This document shows, piece after piece, positions 6,395 to 15,432 of a stretch of DNA of 42,218 nucleotides (its first letter is position 1; each line of letters opens with the position of its first letter). The position numbers and the translations under genes were made by a program. Source of the DNA: Butyrivibrio sp. INlla21. Its GTDB lineage: Bacteria; Bacillota; Clostridia; Lachnospirales; Lachnospiraceae. The DNA lies in contig NZ_FPCC01000025.1 in NCBI RefSeq assembly GCF_900116875.1, forward strand, positions 1 through 42,218. The letters are read 5' to 3'. The notes under the pieces are model-generated. The model worked only from the letters and a program-made list of their open reading frames with translations. It was not told the DNA's origin and did no database searches.

Positions 6395-9300
6395 TTATAT
6401 TCCTTTAAAACTAACAATAAATGAAATCGGTTTATCACCCGGAAGCAGAAACTCTTCATGCGTCCTGGATCCCCATGTATCATCTCCCGCAACCCCCATC
6501 TGCATAAGGCTGCATCTGACTACAGTCTTGCACACACGCGGCAGTTCATACGGATGTAAAGCCGCTTCAAGTTCCTCAGGCGCATAAGGTATCGCACTGA
6601 AATTCATGGTATCGGGAGCTTCAAAAAGAATACCTCTTCCGTCTTTATCCGTGATCTTCGCCCATCTTACATCTACCCTGTTTCCGGTTTCCTGTGGACG
6701 TAGATACTTCTCCATACTATCCGTAGCTGTTGTCTGAAAAAGTCCGAGCCTTGCTCCCATGCATCTGTCTACGTAATTCTCTTTAGGTCCTCTTCCGTAA
6801 TATTCCACATTCTCATAATCCGCGCTGAACCTAAACATCATTCCAAACTCCGGCATTTCCGAAAGTCCTTCTACAGGTTCATATTCCTCTTTTATCCATA
6901 CTCTTCCATCGCCGGTAACCGTATACGTCACAAGCACTGAAGCTTCAGGAGTTGTGGGAAGTGTAAACCCATAGCATACAGATACGGAATTCTCGTCAGT
7001 ATCTACATCTTCAAGCTGCGACGTAGCGTACATACTTGCAATCTTCCACTGCGCATATCGCTGAGGCTCTCTGTTTCCTCTGTCATTATCTACGGGCGCT
7101 CTCCAGAAATTTGGTTTTGGAACTCCCTCTATAAGCTCTTTTCCCGCATAGTTATATGAAACAATATTGCCCTTATCCTTGGAGAAAAGAACTGAGAAAT
7201 TCTTGCCATGTACTCCAATATTAAATTTTCCGTCTACAACTTCCATTGGACTGCAGGTAATATATGTAGCGGCTGCATTTCTGTATATTCCCTGCCCAAA
7301 TGATACTTCGTGGCCTCTTTTAGCCCATAAGGTATCATCGCGCAATCTGAAAGATACCGTCACCACATATTCATCCAGAGGGAACGGTCCGTTTTCATCA
7401 AATACTCCGGCCCCCGTTACCATAAGCTTATTCACTATAGCTTCCGGGAGATCATATTCTTTTTCGGAAAGAGGAGGGACATCGGTCGCCATGAGTTTTC
7501 TCATAACTTCTTTTCCGTCTCTTTCAAGGATCACTACGCAGTCGTATTCCCAAGTTCCGGCAAAAAGGCTCCTATTAATGATCTTGACCTTATAGTCCTC
7601 TACAAAAACTTTGATATCCCTGTAGTTAAACTTAACTTCCTGCATCTTGGCATAAGGCTCTCTGTTCGCGTCAACTATTCCGTTTCCGCTAAAGTTATAA
7701 TCGGTCGGTCTCTCGCCGTGATCTCCGCCGTATGCCATATAATATTCGCCGAATCTGTTCTTTTTTCTGATAGCCTGATCCACATAATCCCAGATAAATC
7801 CGCCCTGATAACGAGGCTCTCTGTCTGCAAGGTCGGTATATTTAAACATACCTCCACAAGAATTACCCATGGCATGCGTATACTCACAGCATATAAACGG
7901 CTTATTATCGTGCTCGGAAAGAGATTTCTCAATATCTTTTACCGGGGCATACATCCGGCTTTCCATATCACTTGTGTCATTATATCTTCTGTCGTTAAAA
8001 ATACCCTCATAATGAACGAGCCTGTCGGGATCAAGTTCTCTAAAGAGCTCACTCATCTCATACGGAACTTTTCCGCCATAAGACTCATTTCCGATAGACC
8101 AGATAAGCACACTCGGATGATTCTTATCAAGCTGATAAGTGGAATTGACCCTATCAAGCAATGCGGGCAGACACTCCTGCCTATCTCCCGGAATCGCCTT
8201 TTCTCTTCGTTCTTCATCATCCCATGTGTACGTCCAGGTTCCGTGCGTCTCCATGTTGTTCTCCGCGATCATATACAGTCCGTAGATATCGCAAAGCTCA
8301 TATAATTTGGCAGAGTTCTGATAGTGACTGGTTCTTATGGCGTTGATGTTGTTTCTTTTCATCGTAATGATATCTAAAAGCGTATCCTCATCCGAAACAA
8401 CTCTTCCTTTGTCACATGAGAACTCATGCCTGTTTACACCCTTAAACACAATGCGCTTTCCATTTATAAGCATAAGTCCGTCTTTTAACTCAAACTTTCT
8501 AAAACCGACATTTTGCTTTATGACTTCACAGGTTTCATCATCTGTTCCGCTCACATACAAAACAAGCTGATAAAGCTGCGGATCTTCCGCGCTCCACAGT
8601 TTAGGTTCATGTACGGTTTCACTTATCACAACCGATTTGTCATTATCAACTGTTCCTTTTAAAACCTTGTGATTATTCCTAAGCAGCACATAATCCGTTG
8701 TTCCGACAGCCCCATTATATTTGAGCGTAACTTCAAGCTCCGCCTCGGAAAAATCGTCATTTAAAAGAGTCCTCACCTTTATATCTTCAAGGTGTACATC
8801 GGGAATCAGCTTTAAGAAAACATTTCTGTAGATACCTGAAAATCTGTAGAAATCCTGATCTTCGAACCAGCTTCCGCTTGTGTGCTTAAACACCTGCACC
8901 GCAAGTTTGTTCTCGCCTTCTCTTAGAAAAGACGTAAGATCGAATTCAGAAGGGGTAAAAGAGTCTTCGCTATAGCCCACGAAGTTCCCGTTAAGCCAAA
9001 GCGCGTATCCGCTCTCCACTCCGTCAAACACGACATGCACTTCTTTGTCTTTCCATAGAAGCGGCAAAGTAAAGTATTTTACATAACTTCCGACGGGATT
9101 GAATTTAGTGGGAATCTCTCCCAACTCAATATTCTCTTTTCCATCCCACGGATACTGATAATTGATATATGCAGGGATATCATATCCCTCAAGCTGCATA
9201 TGGGATGGCACTTTAATGTCATCCCATGAATTGCAGTCATAATTATCTTTTTCAAACCCCGGTATGGCGCAGCTATACTCCTTGGCATAATGGAATTTCC

Positions 9301-9448
9301 ATGTGCCGTTTAAAGACACTACAAGCGAGCTGGCGCCCTCTTCCAGTTCATCTGTTGACGCATATGCGGTATGATCCGAATGCGCCGGCAAAACTCCGGT
9401 CTTAAATATCTTCGGGTCTTTTACCATACCAAAGTCGAAATCCTTCAT
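6395..9448 (-). CDS. lacZ: Beta-galactosidase, GH2 large LacZ type
   Basis: Cytoplasmic glycosidase that cleaves terminal beta-galactosides such as lactose. At 1017 aa it is full length for the LacZ form. The order is the jelly-roll domain (about 45-215, with WFEDQDFYRFSGIYR at 194-208), an Ig-like domain, the TIM barrel from about 325 (FKGVNRHE, NNINAIRTSHY), a second Ig-like domain and the C-terminal beta-galactosidase small-chain domain. The acid/base Glu is E455 in WSIGNES and the nucleophile is E522 in FICCEYTHAMGN. There is no signal peptide. The RBS GGAGG overlaps the end of the upstream gene, which stops four bases earlier, so the two share a transcript. No galactose transporter or repressor adjoins it. 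Confidence 0.95.
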   Translation of the reverse strand: MKDFDFGMVKDPKIFKTGVLPAHSDHTAYASTDELEEGASSLVVSLNGTWKFHYAKEYSCAIPGFEKDNYDCNSWDDIKVPSHMQLEGYDIPAYINYQYPWDGKENIELGEIPTKFNPVGSYVKYFTLPLLWKDKEVHVVFDGVESGYALWLNGNFVGYSEDSFTPSEFDLTSFLREGENKLAVQVFKHTSGSWFEDQDFYRFSGIYRNVFLKLIPDVHLEDIKVRTLLNDDFSEAELEVTLKYNGAVGTTDYVLLRNNHKVLKGTVDNDKSVVISETVHEPKLWSAEDPQLYQLVLYVSGTDDETCEVIKQNVGFRKFELKDGLMLINGKRIVFKGVNRHEFSCDKGRVVSDEDTLLDIITMKRNNINAIRTSHYQNSAKLYELCDIYGLYMIAENNMETHGTWTYTWDDEERREKAIPGDRQECLPALLDRVNSTYQLDKNHPSVLIWSIGNESYGGKVPYEMSELFRELDPDRLVHYEGIFNDRRYNDTSDMESRMYAPVKDIEKSLSEHDNKPFICCEYTHAMGNSCGGMFKYTDLADREPRYQGGFIWDYVDQAIRKKNRFGEYYMAYGGDHGERPTDYNFSGNGIVDANREPYAKMQEVKFNYRDIKVFVEDYKVKIINRSLFAGTWEYDCVVILERDGKEVMRKLMATDVPPLSEKEYDLPEAIVNKLMVTGAGVFDENGPFPLDEYVVTVSFRLRDDTLWAKRGHEVSFGQGIYRNAAATYITCSPMEVVDGKFNIGVHGKNFSVLFSKDKGNIVSYNYAGKELIEGVPKPNFWRAPVDNDRGNREPQRYAQWKIASMYATSQLEDVDTDENSVSVCYGFTLPTTPEASVLVTYTVTGDGRVWIKEEYEPVEGLSEMPEFGMMFRFSADYENVEYYGRGPKENYVDRCMGARLGLFQTTATDSMEKYLRPQETGNRVDVRWAKITDKDGRGILFEAPDTMNFSAIPYAPEELEAALHPYELPRVCKTVVRCSLMQMGVAGDDTWGSRTHEEFLLPGDKPISFIVSFKGI

Positions 9449-9452
9449 TTTA

Positions 9453-12020
9453 TTATTCCTCCCTAAGATAGGTTATAAAATGATTTCCGTTCTCTTCAAA
9501 TAATTTCTTGGAATCGTTCATTCCGTATTTGTACCAATTTCCCGTTGAAGGATTGACAATGACCGTATTCTGCTCGTTAAAACCGATTATCAGTACGGAT
9601 TCACCATTGCTTAGCATTGCCATAACGGGAGTTTCTTTATTCACATAATATAAGATCGAATCCAGTGAACATCCGTCCAGATCTATCACTTTTCCATTGG
9701 GAAGTGACTCATCAAGAATCTGTCCAACACTCTCCCCTCCGGAAATAAGCGCCTCAACATTCCTGTTGACGCCTTCAAATTGCAGCATAAGGTCAATGCA
9801 GACTGCCGCGGAATTCTTGGATGTCATATCCTCATATTCTTCAGCTCGTCTGGTAATGTCCATAATCTGATTGGACGCTTTACGATTACCTTTGTACCAA
9901 ACATAATTGTTTTTATCACTTACAACCACTCCCGAAGATTGTTCAGCGGCAATAACGGCTGAAGCCGCATCGGAATATGTCTTTTCGCTTCCTGCTATAT
10001 CATATACATAATACAAAGGATTCTTTTCTATATCTCTATCATTGGAAACAGGTACATTTCTGTCACCTTCATAGAGAGTAAGATTAGGAGTAAGTACCCT
10101 TATCTCTTTAACCTTAACCTCACTCTTGGTCAGTATACGTGTGACTTTTTCATATCCTTCCTCTGCAACGGTCGCAACAGTATTACTTCCTTTTTCAGCA
10201 GGCAATGTGTATGTGATCGGATCATCGTATGTAGGAACATAAGAATCCGTTTCAGCATCCTTGACCGCTCTTGATAAGATGATCATATCGCCGCGTATAT
10301 CCACGTCGGTAATATAAATTCCGTTCGGGTGATAATCCTCAAGAATATTACCGTCACTGTCCTGAATCTTCATGCTATACATAGCATAGATGGGATTACC
10401 CATCTGATCGTTCCTGATATCCGAAAGATTAACCGTTCCGTATACAAGGTCCTCTCCTCTAAATCCAAGGACAATAATATATTCTCCCGGATTAGCCTCA
10501 ACAGGCGTAATGGCCCTGGTATTCAGATTCATAACGTTAAGTGATGTCAGCTCATCACCCTGCCATGCTATAACGTTCTTTGATTTGGATATCTTATACG
10601 TTCCCGAACCAATATCCTCAACAACTGCTTTGGATGTTTTGTCGACCAGATCCACCTCGTAAATATTCTGATCAAGCATTACATAAAAAATATCATTACT
10701 GCTGACATATGCCAGCTTATCTACATAGCTTGTGATCACTTCTGCCGACTTGTTACTCTCGATAAATACAAGCTCTTCAACAGCATTGATCGATGAATTG
10801 TAATCATATACGGCAATTCCCGTACATCCCTCATGGATACCTCTGTTCATATATCCGGAAACCGCAAACTTTATATTACCCGCTTCATCAATACTTAGTA
10901 TCTTGATACTGTTTCTGTTCCATCTTGCTCTTATATCATCATTATCCGAATCATAAAATCCAAAGAGATATGCAAGTTTATTCTCAGTATTGTTAAATGA
11001 ATACAATCTGCCACTGTTTACAAATGCAAATACACTTCCGCTGCTGCTTTCTTTGAACTCTATATCAGGATCGGAAATTCCAAGATCTATCGAATTGGGA
11101 GTAATGGAATATGAATCGGAATCAAACACATAATTCATACTTCTCTGATAGTCAAGGAGATACATTCTTTCAGAAGTATATCTGACTCTGAAATCCTCAA
11201 CGATGTCATAGTCACTTACAGTAGAACCGTCCTTGACGCTTACTCTGTACTTAAGCTCATAACAGCCTGTCTGCTCATGAATATCCGTTATATAGATCTC
11301 CGGTTCCGTATGTTTGGATATCTTATCTTTTATCTTTCCCCATGTGATCTGATCCATCGTGCTGTGGATATTGATCTTGCTAAGTGTGGCATGATCGGTC
11401 TCAGTACTTGTTTCAAGATACTTGGAATATTCTTTTGCCTTGGCGGTATCAAATGTTGCGCCGGAAAAACCAAGAACAAAATCAAGCTCGTCCTTTACAT
11501 GATATCGTTCATCAGCACCTGTCCATATAAATCTTGTATAATACTTGGCCTTTCCGATATCAGTATTCATAAATACGACAAGCATATATTCTCTGTTCTG
11601 ATCGATCAGATCTTTAAGCTGAATATCGGCATAAACGGTATCGTTATCCTCCTTGTAGTCGGTCAACATAACGCTCTCTACTAGGCCTTTGCCGTCAACA
11701 CTTCTAACTTCGTACCCGATATCTGTGACATCTTCGCCGTAAGTATTAATGTTAAAAGAAAGCGACCTGTTCTCTCCCAGAGGCACAACGGTTCCTCTGA
11801 TATTGGCCACGTCAACATCAGAGATATAACCGTGCATGGTGTTTATATCTCTTCCATCTTCCTTAATAGTAACTATTGGAAGCGTAGCTTCCGACATCTT
11901 AGCAGTCATATCCGCATGATCGCCTTTTGCCAGATGTCCGAATACTATGATCGTCAGAATAAAAATGACTATAAAATATGCAATTTTACTTATCGTTTTT
12001 TTGATTGAATTATCTCGCAT
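9453..12020 (-). CDS. Membrane-anchored extracytoplasmic protein with degenerate C39-like domain
   Basis: An 855-aa protein with one N-terminal membrane segment (about residues 11-28) and a long extracytoplasmic part. The middle (about 300-560) has short beta-rich repeats with YSFNN-, IYEVD- and LNVMNL-type strands and could be a beta-propeller; this is inferred from texture only. The last 115 residues resemble a papain-like C39 domain. Cys741 sits in AAVCIDLMLQFEGV, a DGC turn follows, and the end has NGESVLIIGFNEQNTVIVNPSTG. The position where C39 peptidases have the catalytic His is Ser808, so the domain is probably not a working protease. I do not recognise a named family. It is co-transcribed with lacZ. 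The RBS is weak. Confidence 0.6.
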   Translation of the reverse strand: MRDNSIKKTISKIAYFIVIFILTIIVFGHLAKGDHADMTAKMSEATLPIVTIKEDGRDINTMHGYISDVDVANIRGTVVPLGENRSLSFNINTYGEDVTDIGYEVRSVDGKGLVESVMLTDYKEDNDTVYADIQLKDLIDQNREYMLVVFMNTDIGKAKYYTRFIWTGADERYHVKDELDFVLGFSGATFDTAKAKEYSKYLETSTETDHATLSKINIHSTMDQITWGKIKDKISKHTEPEIYITDIHEQTGCYELKYRVSVKDGSTVSDYDIVEDFRVRYTSERMYLLDYQRSMNYVFDSDSYSITPNSIDLGISDPDIEFKESSSGSVFAFVNSGRLYSFNNTENKLAYLFGFYDSDNDDIRARWNRNSIKILSIDEAGNIKFAVSGYMNRGIHEGCTGIAVYDYNSSINAVEELVFIESNKSAEVITSYVDKLAYVSSNDIFYVMLDQNIYEVDLVDKTSKAVVEDIGSGTYKISKSKNVIAWQGDELTSLNVMNLNTRAITPVEANPGEYIIVLGFRGEDLVYGTVNLSDIRNDQMGNPIYAMYSMKIQDSDGNILEDYHPNGIYITDVDIRGDMIILSRAVKDAETDSYVPTYDDPITYTLPAEKGSNTVATVAEEGYEKVTRILTKSEVKVKEIRVLTPNLTLYEGDRNVPVSNDRDIEKNPLYYVYDIAGSEKTYSDAASAVIAAEQSSGVVVSDKNNYVWYKGNRKASNQIMDITRRAEEYEDMTSKNSAAVCIDLMLQFEGVNRNVEALISGGESVGQILDESLPNGKVIDLDGCSLDSILYYVNKETPVMAMLSNGESVLIIGFNEQNTVIVNPSTGNWYKYGMNDSKKLFEENGNHFITYLREE

Positions 12021-12022
12021 AA

Positions 12023-12051
12023 TTGACTTTCATTTTCTTTAATAGTAAGAT
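12023..12051 (+). promoter_or_regulatory. Promoter for the DUF402 gene
   Basis: TTGACT (12023-12028), 17 bases, TAAGAT (12046-12051), 30 bases before the ATG at 12082. It sits in the 61-base divergent gap with the minus-strand membrane protein gene, for which no clear promoter is visible. Confidence 0.55.
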
Positions 12052-12081
12052 TTTCATAATATAGATTTGGAAAGGAATACT

Positions 12082-12564
12082 ATGGAAAATCCTATTCTTT
12101 ATCGTAAACGCTTCATTCCCGATGAGACCATCAAGTTAAAAGATGATGTGATCCTTGAATGCAACGATTCTATATTAGTCACCAAGTGGAAAACCTTGGG
12201 AAAGGTACATGACTTTTCTCACGGTTATTCATGTCTGTATCTGAACGAAGGCTATAAAGTCAGTAAGTTTCTCAAACCGGATGGGTCTCTTTGTTGCTGG
12301 TATTGCGACATAGTCACCTATGATTATAACAAATCAGACAACACTCTTACCACTATCGATCTTCTTGCGGATGTAATAATATATCCCAACGGCAAGATGA
12401 ACGTTGTCGATCTTGACGAGCTCTCCGAAGCTTTTGAAAAAAAGCTTATAGATGAATCTCTTCTTAAAAAGAGTCTGCTCTCACTGAACAGACTCCTTGA
12501 TGAAATCAACAAAAACGGTATGTCTAATCTTATAAAACCGATTGAAGATCATATTCAAAACTAA
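12082..12564 (+). CDS. DUF402 domain protein
   Basis: About 160 aa. The DUF402 signature is the pair DGSLCCWYCDIVTYDY and LLADVIIYPNGKMNVVDLDELSEA. Characterised members of this superfamily are small nucleotide or phosphonate hydrolases (Ntdp, FomD) with metal-binding acidic residues. The substrate of this one is unknown. An upstream in-frame TTG (12067) exists, but the ATG at 12082 has AAGGA at the right distance (12072-12076) and is preferred. It converges on the SleB-like gene with only three bases between the stop codons and no hairpin between them. Confidence 0.75.
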   Translation: MENPILYRKRFIPDETIKLKDDVILECNDSILVTKWKTLGKVHDFSHGYSCLYLNEGYKVSKFLKPDGSLCCWYCDIVTYDYNKSDNTLTTIDLLADVIIYPNGKMNVVDLDELSEAFEKKLIDESLLKKSLLSLNRLLDEINKNGMSNLIKPIEDHIQN

Positions 12565-12567
12565 ATA

Positions 12568-13773
12568 TCAGTAGAAAACATGTCCTCCGATATTGGTTCC
12601 CGAAAGGCCCGGTATCGGAGTTCTGAAATATACGCAGTTTCCTACGTTAGAATAGCCCTTCATAGCTTCATCTGCTGCCTGGTAACAGGACGCTGTTGCT
12701 TTACCGTTTGCCAGAGCAAGTGCAAGTCGTCCGCTTGCCACAGGAGAAAATTGCCTGTTCTGATATATCACTCCCACAACCGTATCGGGATATACAGAAC
12801 TTAAAACTCTGTTGATAACAACGGCTCCTACAGCTACCTTTCCTTCATACGGCTCAGATCCCGCCTCACAGTAAATAAGATTTGCCAAAAGATATCTGTC
12901 TCCTTCGGCAAATGTCACCTCCGAAATGTCTCTCCAGGTAGAAGCGGCGGCAAGCTTGGACAATCGCATCTCTTCGGCTAGCTTGGCTTCAAGATTTTTG
13001 ATATCCTGCTCCTGCGCTTTTATCTGTTCTTCAAGTGCCTGTGCCTTGGATTCGGCATCGGAAATATCATTGGCATATTGCTTGATCGATCCCGATGTCT
13101 GATTAACAAGTCCCGCTACTCTGCTCTGCTCCGCTTTTTGCTGAGTCTGATACTCTTCGAGCTGCTTGCGTTCAACTTCCAGCGTTGCCTCTTTTTCCTC
13201 TATCAGTTCTCTTGTCTCGATATACTGAAGAAACATCTTTCTGTCATACGCAGAGAGCTCTTCAATATAATGATTCTGATTAAGAAATGCAGCAAAATCA
13301 GTGGCTCCAAGAAGCATATCAACCAGTACAAAGTTCTGCTTTTCATATATAAACTGAACTCTTTTCTTCATCGAAGCATACTGATTTTCTTCAGTTTCTT
13401 TTGCGGCGTCAAGCTCAGCGAGCGTATTCTCTATCTCTGTCTTCTTGTCACCGATCTGTTCCTCTATAGCTTCAAGATTGTTACTGACTTCCGTAAGCTG
13501 AGAATTCAAGGTGTTAAGCTGGCCCTGAAGAGAGGATTTCTCCTCATTCATCTCGGCAATATTATCTTTAGTGCTGTTAAGCTCATTCTGAGACTTGGCC
13601 TTTTTCTCTTTTGCCTCCTCAAGCTTTTTCTTAGTCGAATCTGTCGCGTAAGAATATGTTCCCATGGATAGCGACAACAAAATTACCGCCAGCAAAAGAG
13701 CGACTGCTCTGAATAACACGCAAACGCTATATTTTATTTTTGTTTGTATTATGATTACCCCTCTTTTTTTCAT
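12568..13773 (-). CDS. Secreted coiled-coil cell wall hydrolase with SleB domain
   Basis: A 401-aa protein. It has an N-terminal signal or anchor (about residues 14-43, ending SYSYATD), then a long coiled coil (about 48-270, rich in E/K/Q/L) like the regulatory part of PcsB/CwlO hydrolases. A C-terminal Hydrolase_2 (SleB) domain follows from about 285, recognised by YLLANLIYCEAGSEPYEGKVAVGAVVINRV; the Glu in CEAGSEP is the expected catalytic acid. SleB-type enzymes cut peptidoglycan glycan strands. The RBS for the chosen ATG is poor; a GAGGGG lies just inside the gene without a good start after it. Last gene of a minus-strand run, 15 bases after the dCMP deaminase. Confidence 0.85.
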   Translation of the reverse strand: MKKRGVIIIQTKIKYSVCVLFRAVALLLAVILLSLSMGTYSYATDSTKKKLEEAKEKKAKSQNELNSTKDNIAEMNEEKSSLQGQLNTLNSQLTEVSNNLEAIEEQIGDKKTEIENTLAELDAAKETEENQYASMKKRVQFIYEKQNFVLVDMLLGATDFAAFLNQNHYIEELSAYDRKMFLQYIETRELIEEKEATLEVERKQLEEYQTQQKAEQSRVAGLVNQTSGSIKQYANDISDAESKAQALEEQIKAQEQDIKNLEAKLAEEMRLSKLAAASTWRDISEVTFAEGDRYLLANLIYCEAGSEPYEGKVAVGAVVINRVLSSVYPDTVVGVIYQNRQFSPVASGRLALALANGKATASCYQAADEAMKGYSNVGNCVYFRTPIPGLSGTNIGGHVFY

Positions 13774-13788
13774 AACCCCAAACTGTAA

Positions 13789-14271
13789 TTATATTGTTAT
13801 TTTGATGTTCCTTCCGCTCGGCTGATATTGGTAGTAGCGGACCCCCGCAGCATCAAACATTCTCTTTGCAGCTTTGGTCGATGCAGATGTACTGTACTTG
13901 TCACTGTCGTACACAACAGTCCTTATCCCGGCCTGAATTATAGCCTTGGCACACTCGTTGCACGGGAATAATGACACGTACAACTTGGAGCCGATAAGAC
14001 TTCCTCCTCTGTAATTCAGAATGGCATTGAGTTCACTGTGCGTAACAAACGGATATTTGGTACTAAGTTCATCTTCACCGTCTCTTTCCCACGGAAAATC
14101 TTCATCGGAACATCCTTTTGGAAGTCCGTTATATCCCATGGAAAGAATATTGTTATCTTCACTGACTATACAACTACCGACTTGGGTATTGGGGTCCTTG
14201 GATCTCATTGCGGCGAGCTTGGCTACACCCATGAAATACTCATCCCAGGTTATATAATCTTCTCTTTTCAT
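13789..14271 (-). CDS. Deoxycytidylate deaminase (ComEB family)
   Basis: Zinc-dependent deaminase, 160 aa, converting dCMP to dUMP for thymidylate synthesis. The zinc/catalytic site is H78-S-E80 (THSELNAI) with C104 and C107 in FPCNECAK. The N-terminal WDEYFMGVAKLAAMRSKDPN is typical of the family. The start has AAGGAG eight bases ahead, overlapping the end of upp. Its place next to upp suggests a pyrimidine salvage unit. Confidence 0.92.
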   Translation of the reverse strand: MKREDYITWDEYFMGVAKLAAMRSKDPNTQVGSCIVSEDNNILSMGYNGLPKGCSDEDFPWERDGEDELSTKYPFVTHSELNAILNYRGGSLIGSKLYVSLFPCNECAKAIIQAGIRTVVYDSDKYSTSASTKAAKRMFDAAGVRYYQYQPSGRNIKITI

Positions 14272-14280
14272 CTATTCTCC

Positions 14281-14910
14281 TTATTTTGTTCCGAAAATCC
14301 TATCTCCGGCGTCTCCGAGTCCGGGAACAATGTATCCGTGCTCGTTAAGTTTCTCATCAAGTGCGCCTACATAGATATCAACATCAGGATGCGCCTCCTG
14401 CATAGCCTTAAGACCCTCGGGAGCTGCGATGATGCACATGAAATGAATGTGTCTGCATCCTCTGTCTTTGAGCATCTGTATTGCTGCCACGGATGATCCT
14501 CCTGTAGCAAGCATGGGATCAACAACAAAAATCTCTCTTTCTGTTATGTCCGCAGGCATCTTGCAATAATACTCAACAGGCTTAAGTGTCTCGGGGTCTC
14601 TGTAAAGACCTATATGTCCAACCTTTGCGGCGGGAATAAGTGCGAGCATTCCGTCAACCATACCAAGACCTGCTCTTAAGATGGGAACAACACAGAGCTT
14701 TCTTCCCTTAAGCTCTTTAACCGTGGTCTTGCAGATAGGTGTCTCTATCTGAACATCCTGAAGCTGAAGATCTCTTGTTGCTTCATAACATATAAGCATT
14801 GCAATCTCACCGATTGTCTGCCTAAAATCCTTGGTTCCGGTATCGATTCTTCTGATATAACCAATCTTGTGCTGAATAAGCGGATGATCCATTATTACAA
14901 CTTTTCCCAT
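14281..14910 (-). CDS. upp: Uracil phosphoribosyltransferase
   Basis: Converts uracil and PRPP to UMP. It is 209 aa, standard length. Landmarks are [12 protein letters not shown] near the N-terminus, [15 protein letters not shown] in the middle, the PRPP-binding [15 protein letters not shown] and the C-terminal [17 protein letters not shown], which is nearly invariant. A good RBS AAGGAGG precedes the ATG. The order Sua5, RpiB, Upp on one strand recalls the ywlC-ywlF-upp region of Bacillus. Confidence 0.97.
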   Translation of the reverse strand: MGKVVIMDHPLIQHKIGYIRRIDTGTKDFRQTIGEIAMLICYEATRDLQLQDVQIETPICKTTVKELKGRKLCVVPILRAGLGMVDGMLALIPAAKVGHIGLYRDPETLKPVEYYCKMPADITEREIFVVDPMLATGGSSVAAIQMLKDRGCRHIHFMCIIAAPEGLKAMQEAHPDVDIYVGALDEKLNEHGYIVPGLGDAGDRIFGTK

Positions 14911-14955
14911 AGTATCCTCCTTAGAGATTAATTATTGTAACTGTATAGTTCGGAA

Positions 14956-15393
14956 TTACTGCTCTCCGGCAGCAACCTTGGATATTCTGCGGCTATGCTT
15001 CTCAAGCCCTGAAAAAGGAGTATCAAGAAATGTATCCACGATCTCCATAGCAAGCAGTTCTCCTGTAAATCCTCCCCCCATCGCAAGCATGTTGGCGTCG
15101 TTGTGTTCTCTTGTAAGTCTTGCGCTTGTTACTTCCGAGCAAAGTGCACATCTGATTCCTTTGACCTTATTGGCAACAATACTGATCCCTATGCCTGTAG
15201 TGCAGATAACAATGCCCTTCTCGCATTCTCCGCTTGCAACGGCTTCCGCTGCCGGTCTTCCAAAATCCGGATAATCGCAAGAGCTCTTGTCATAAGTACC
15301 GAAGTCCTTAACTTCCAGTCCCCTTTCTTCCAGATGCTTTTTTACGGCCTCCTTCAAGTCAAATCCGCCGTGGTCACTAGCTAACGCAATCAT
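14956..15393 (-). CDS. rpiB: Ribose-5-phosphate isomerase B
   Basis: Interconverts ribose 5-phosphate and ribulose 5-phosphate in the pentose phosphate pathway. It starts MIALASDHGGFDLKE with the phosphate-binding DHGG. CTTGIGISIVANK contains the active-site Cys and anion hole, and HNDANMLAMGGG follows. I take the ATG at 15393 (145 aa), because AGAGGTG lies six bases ahead of it; a longer reading would begin at 15411 inside that RBS. RpiB, phosphoketolase and PRPP synthetase in this window all draw on pentose phosphates. Confidence 0.94.
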   Translation of the reverse strand: MIALASDHGGFDLKEAVKKHLEERGLEVKDFGTYDKSSCDYPDFGRPAAEAVASGECEKGIVICTTGIGISIVANKVKGIRCALCSEVTSARLTREHNDANMLAMGGGFTGELLAMEIVDTFLDTPFSGLEKHSRRISKVAAGEQ

Positions 15394-15432
15394 TTGTACA
15401 CCTCTTTTCATATAATTATAGTACTTATATTT

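Noticed and set aside
7718..8305. A 195-codon + strand ORF opposite lacZ
   Set aside because: It is a shadow of an intact GH2 gene with catalytic residues in this region.
13078..13671. A 197-codon + strand ORF opposite the coiled-coil hydrolase
   Set aside because: The Leu/Phe-rich product is the complement of Glu/Lys-rich coiled-coil codons; no RBS.
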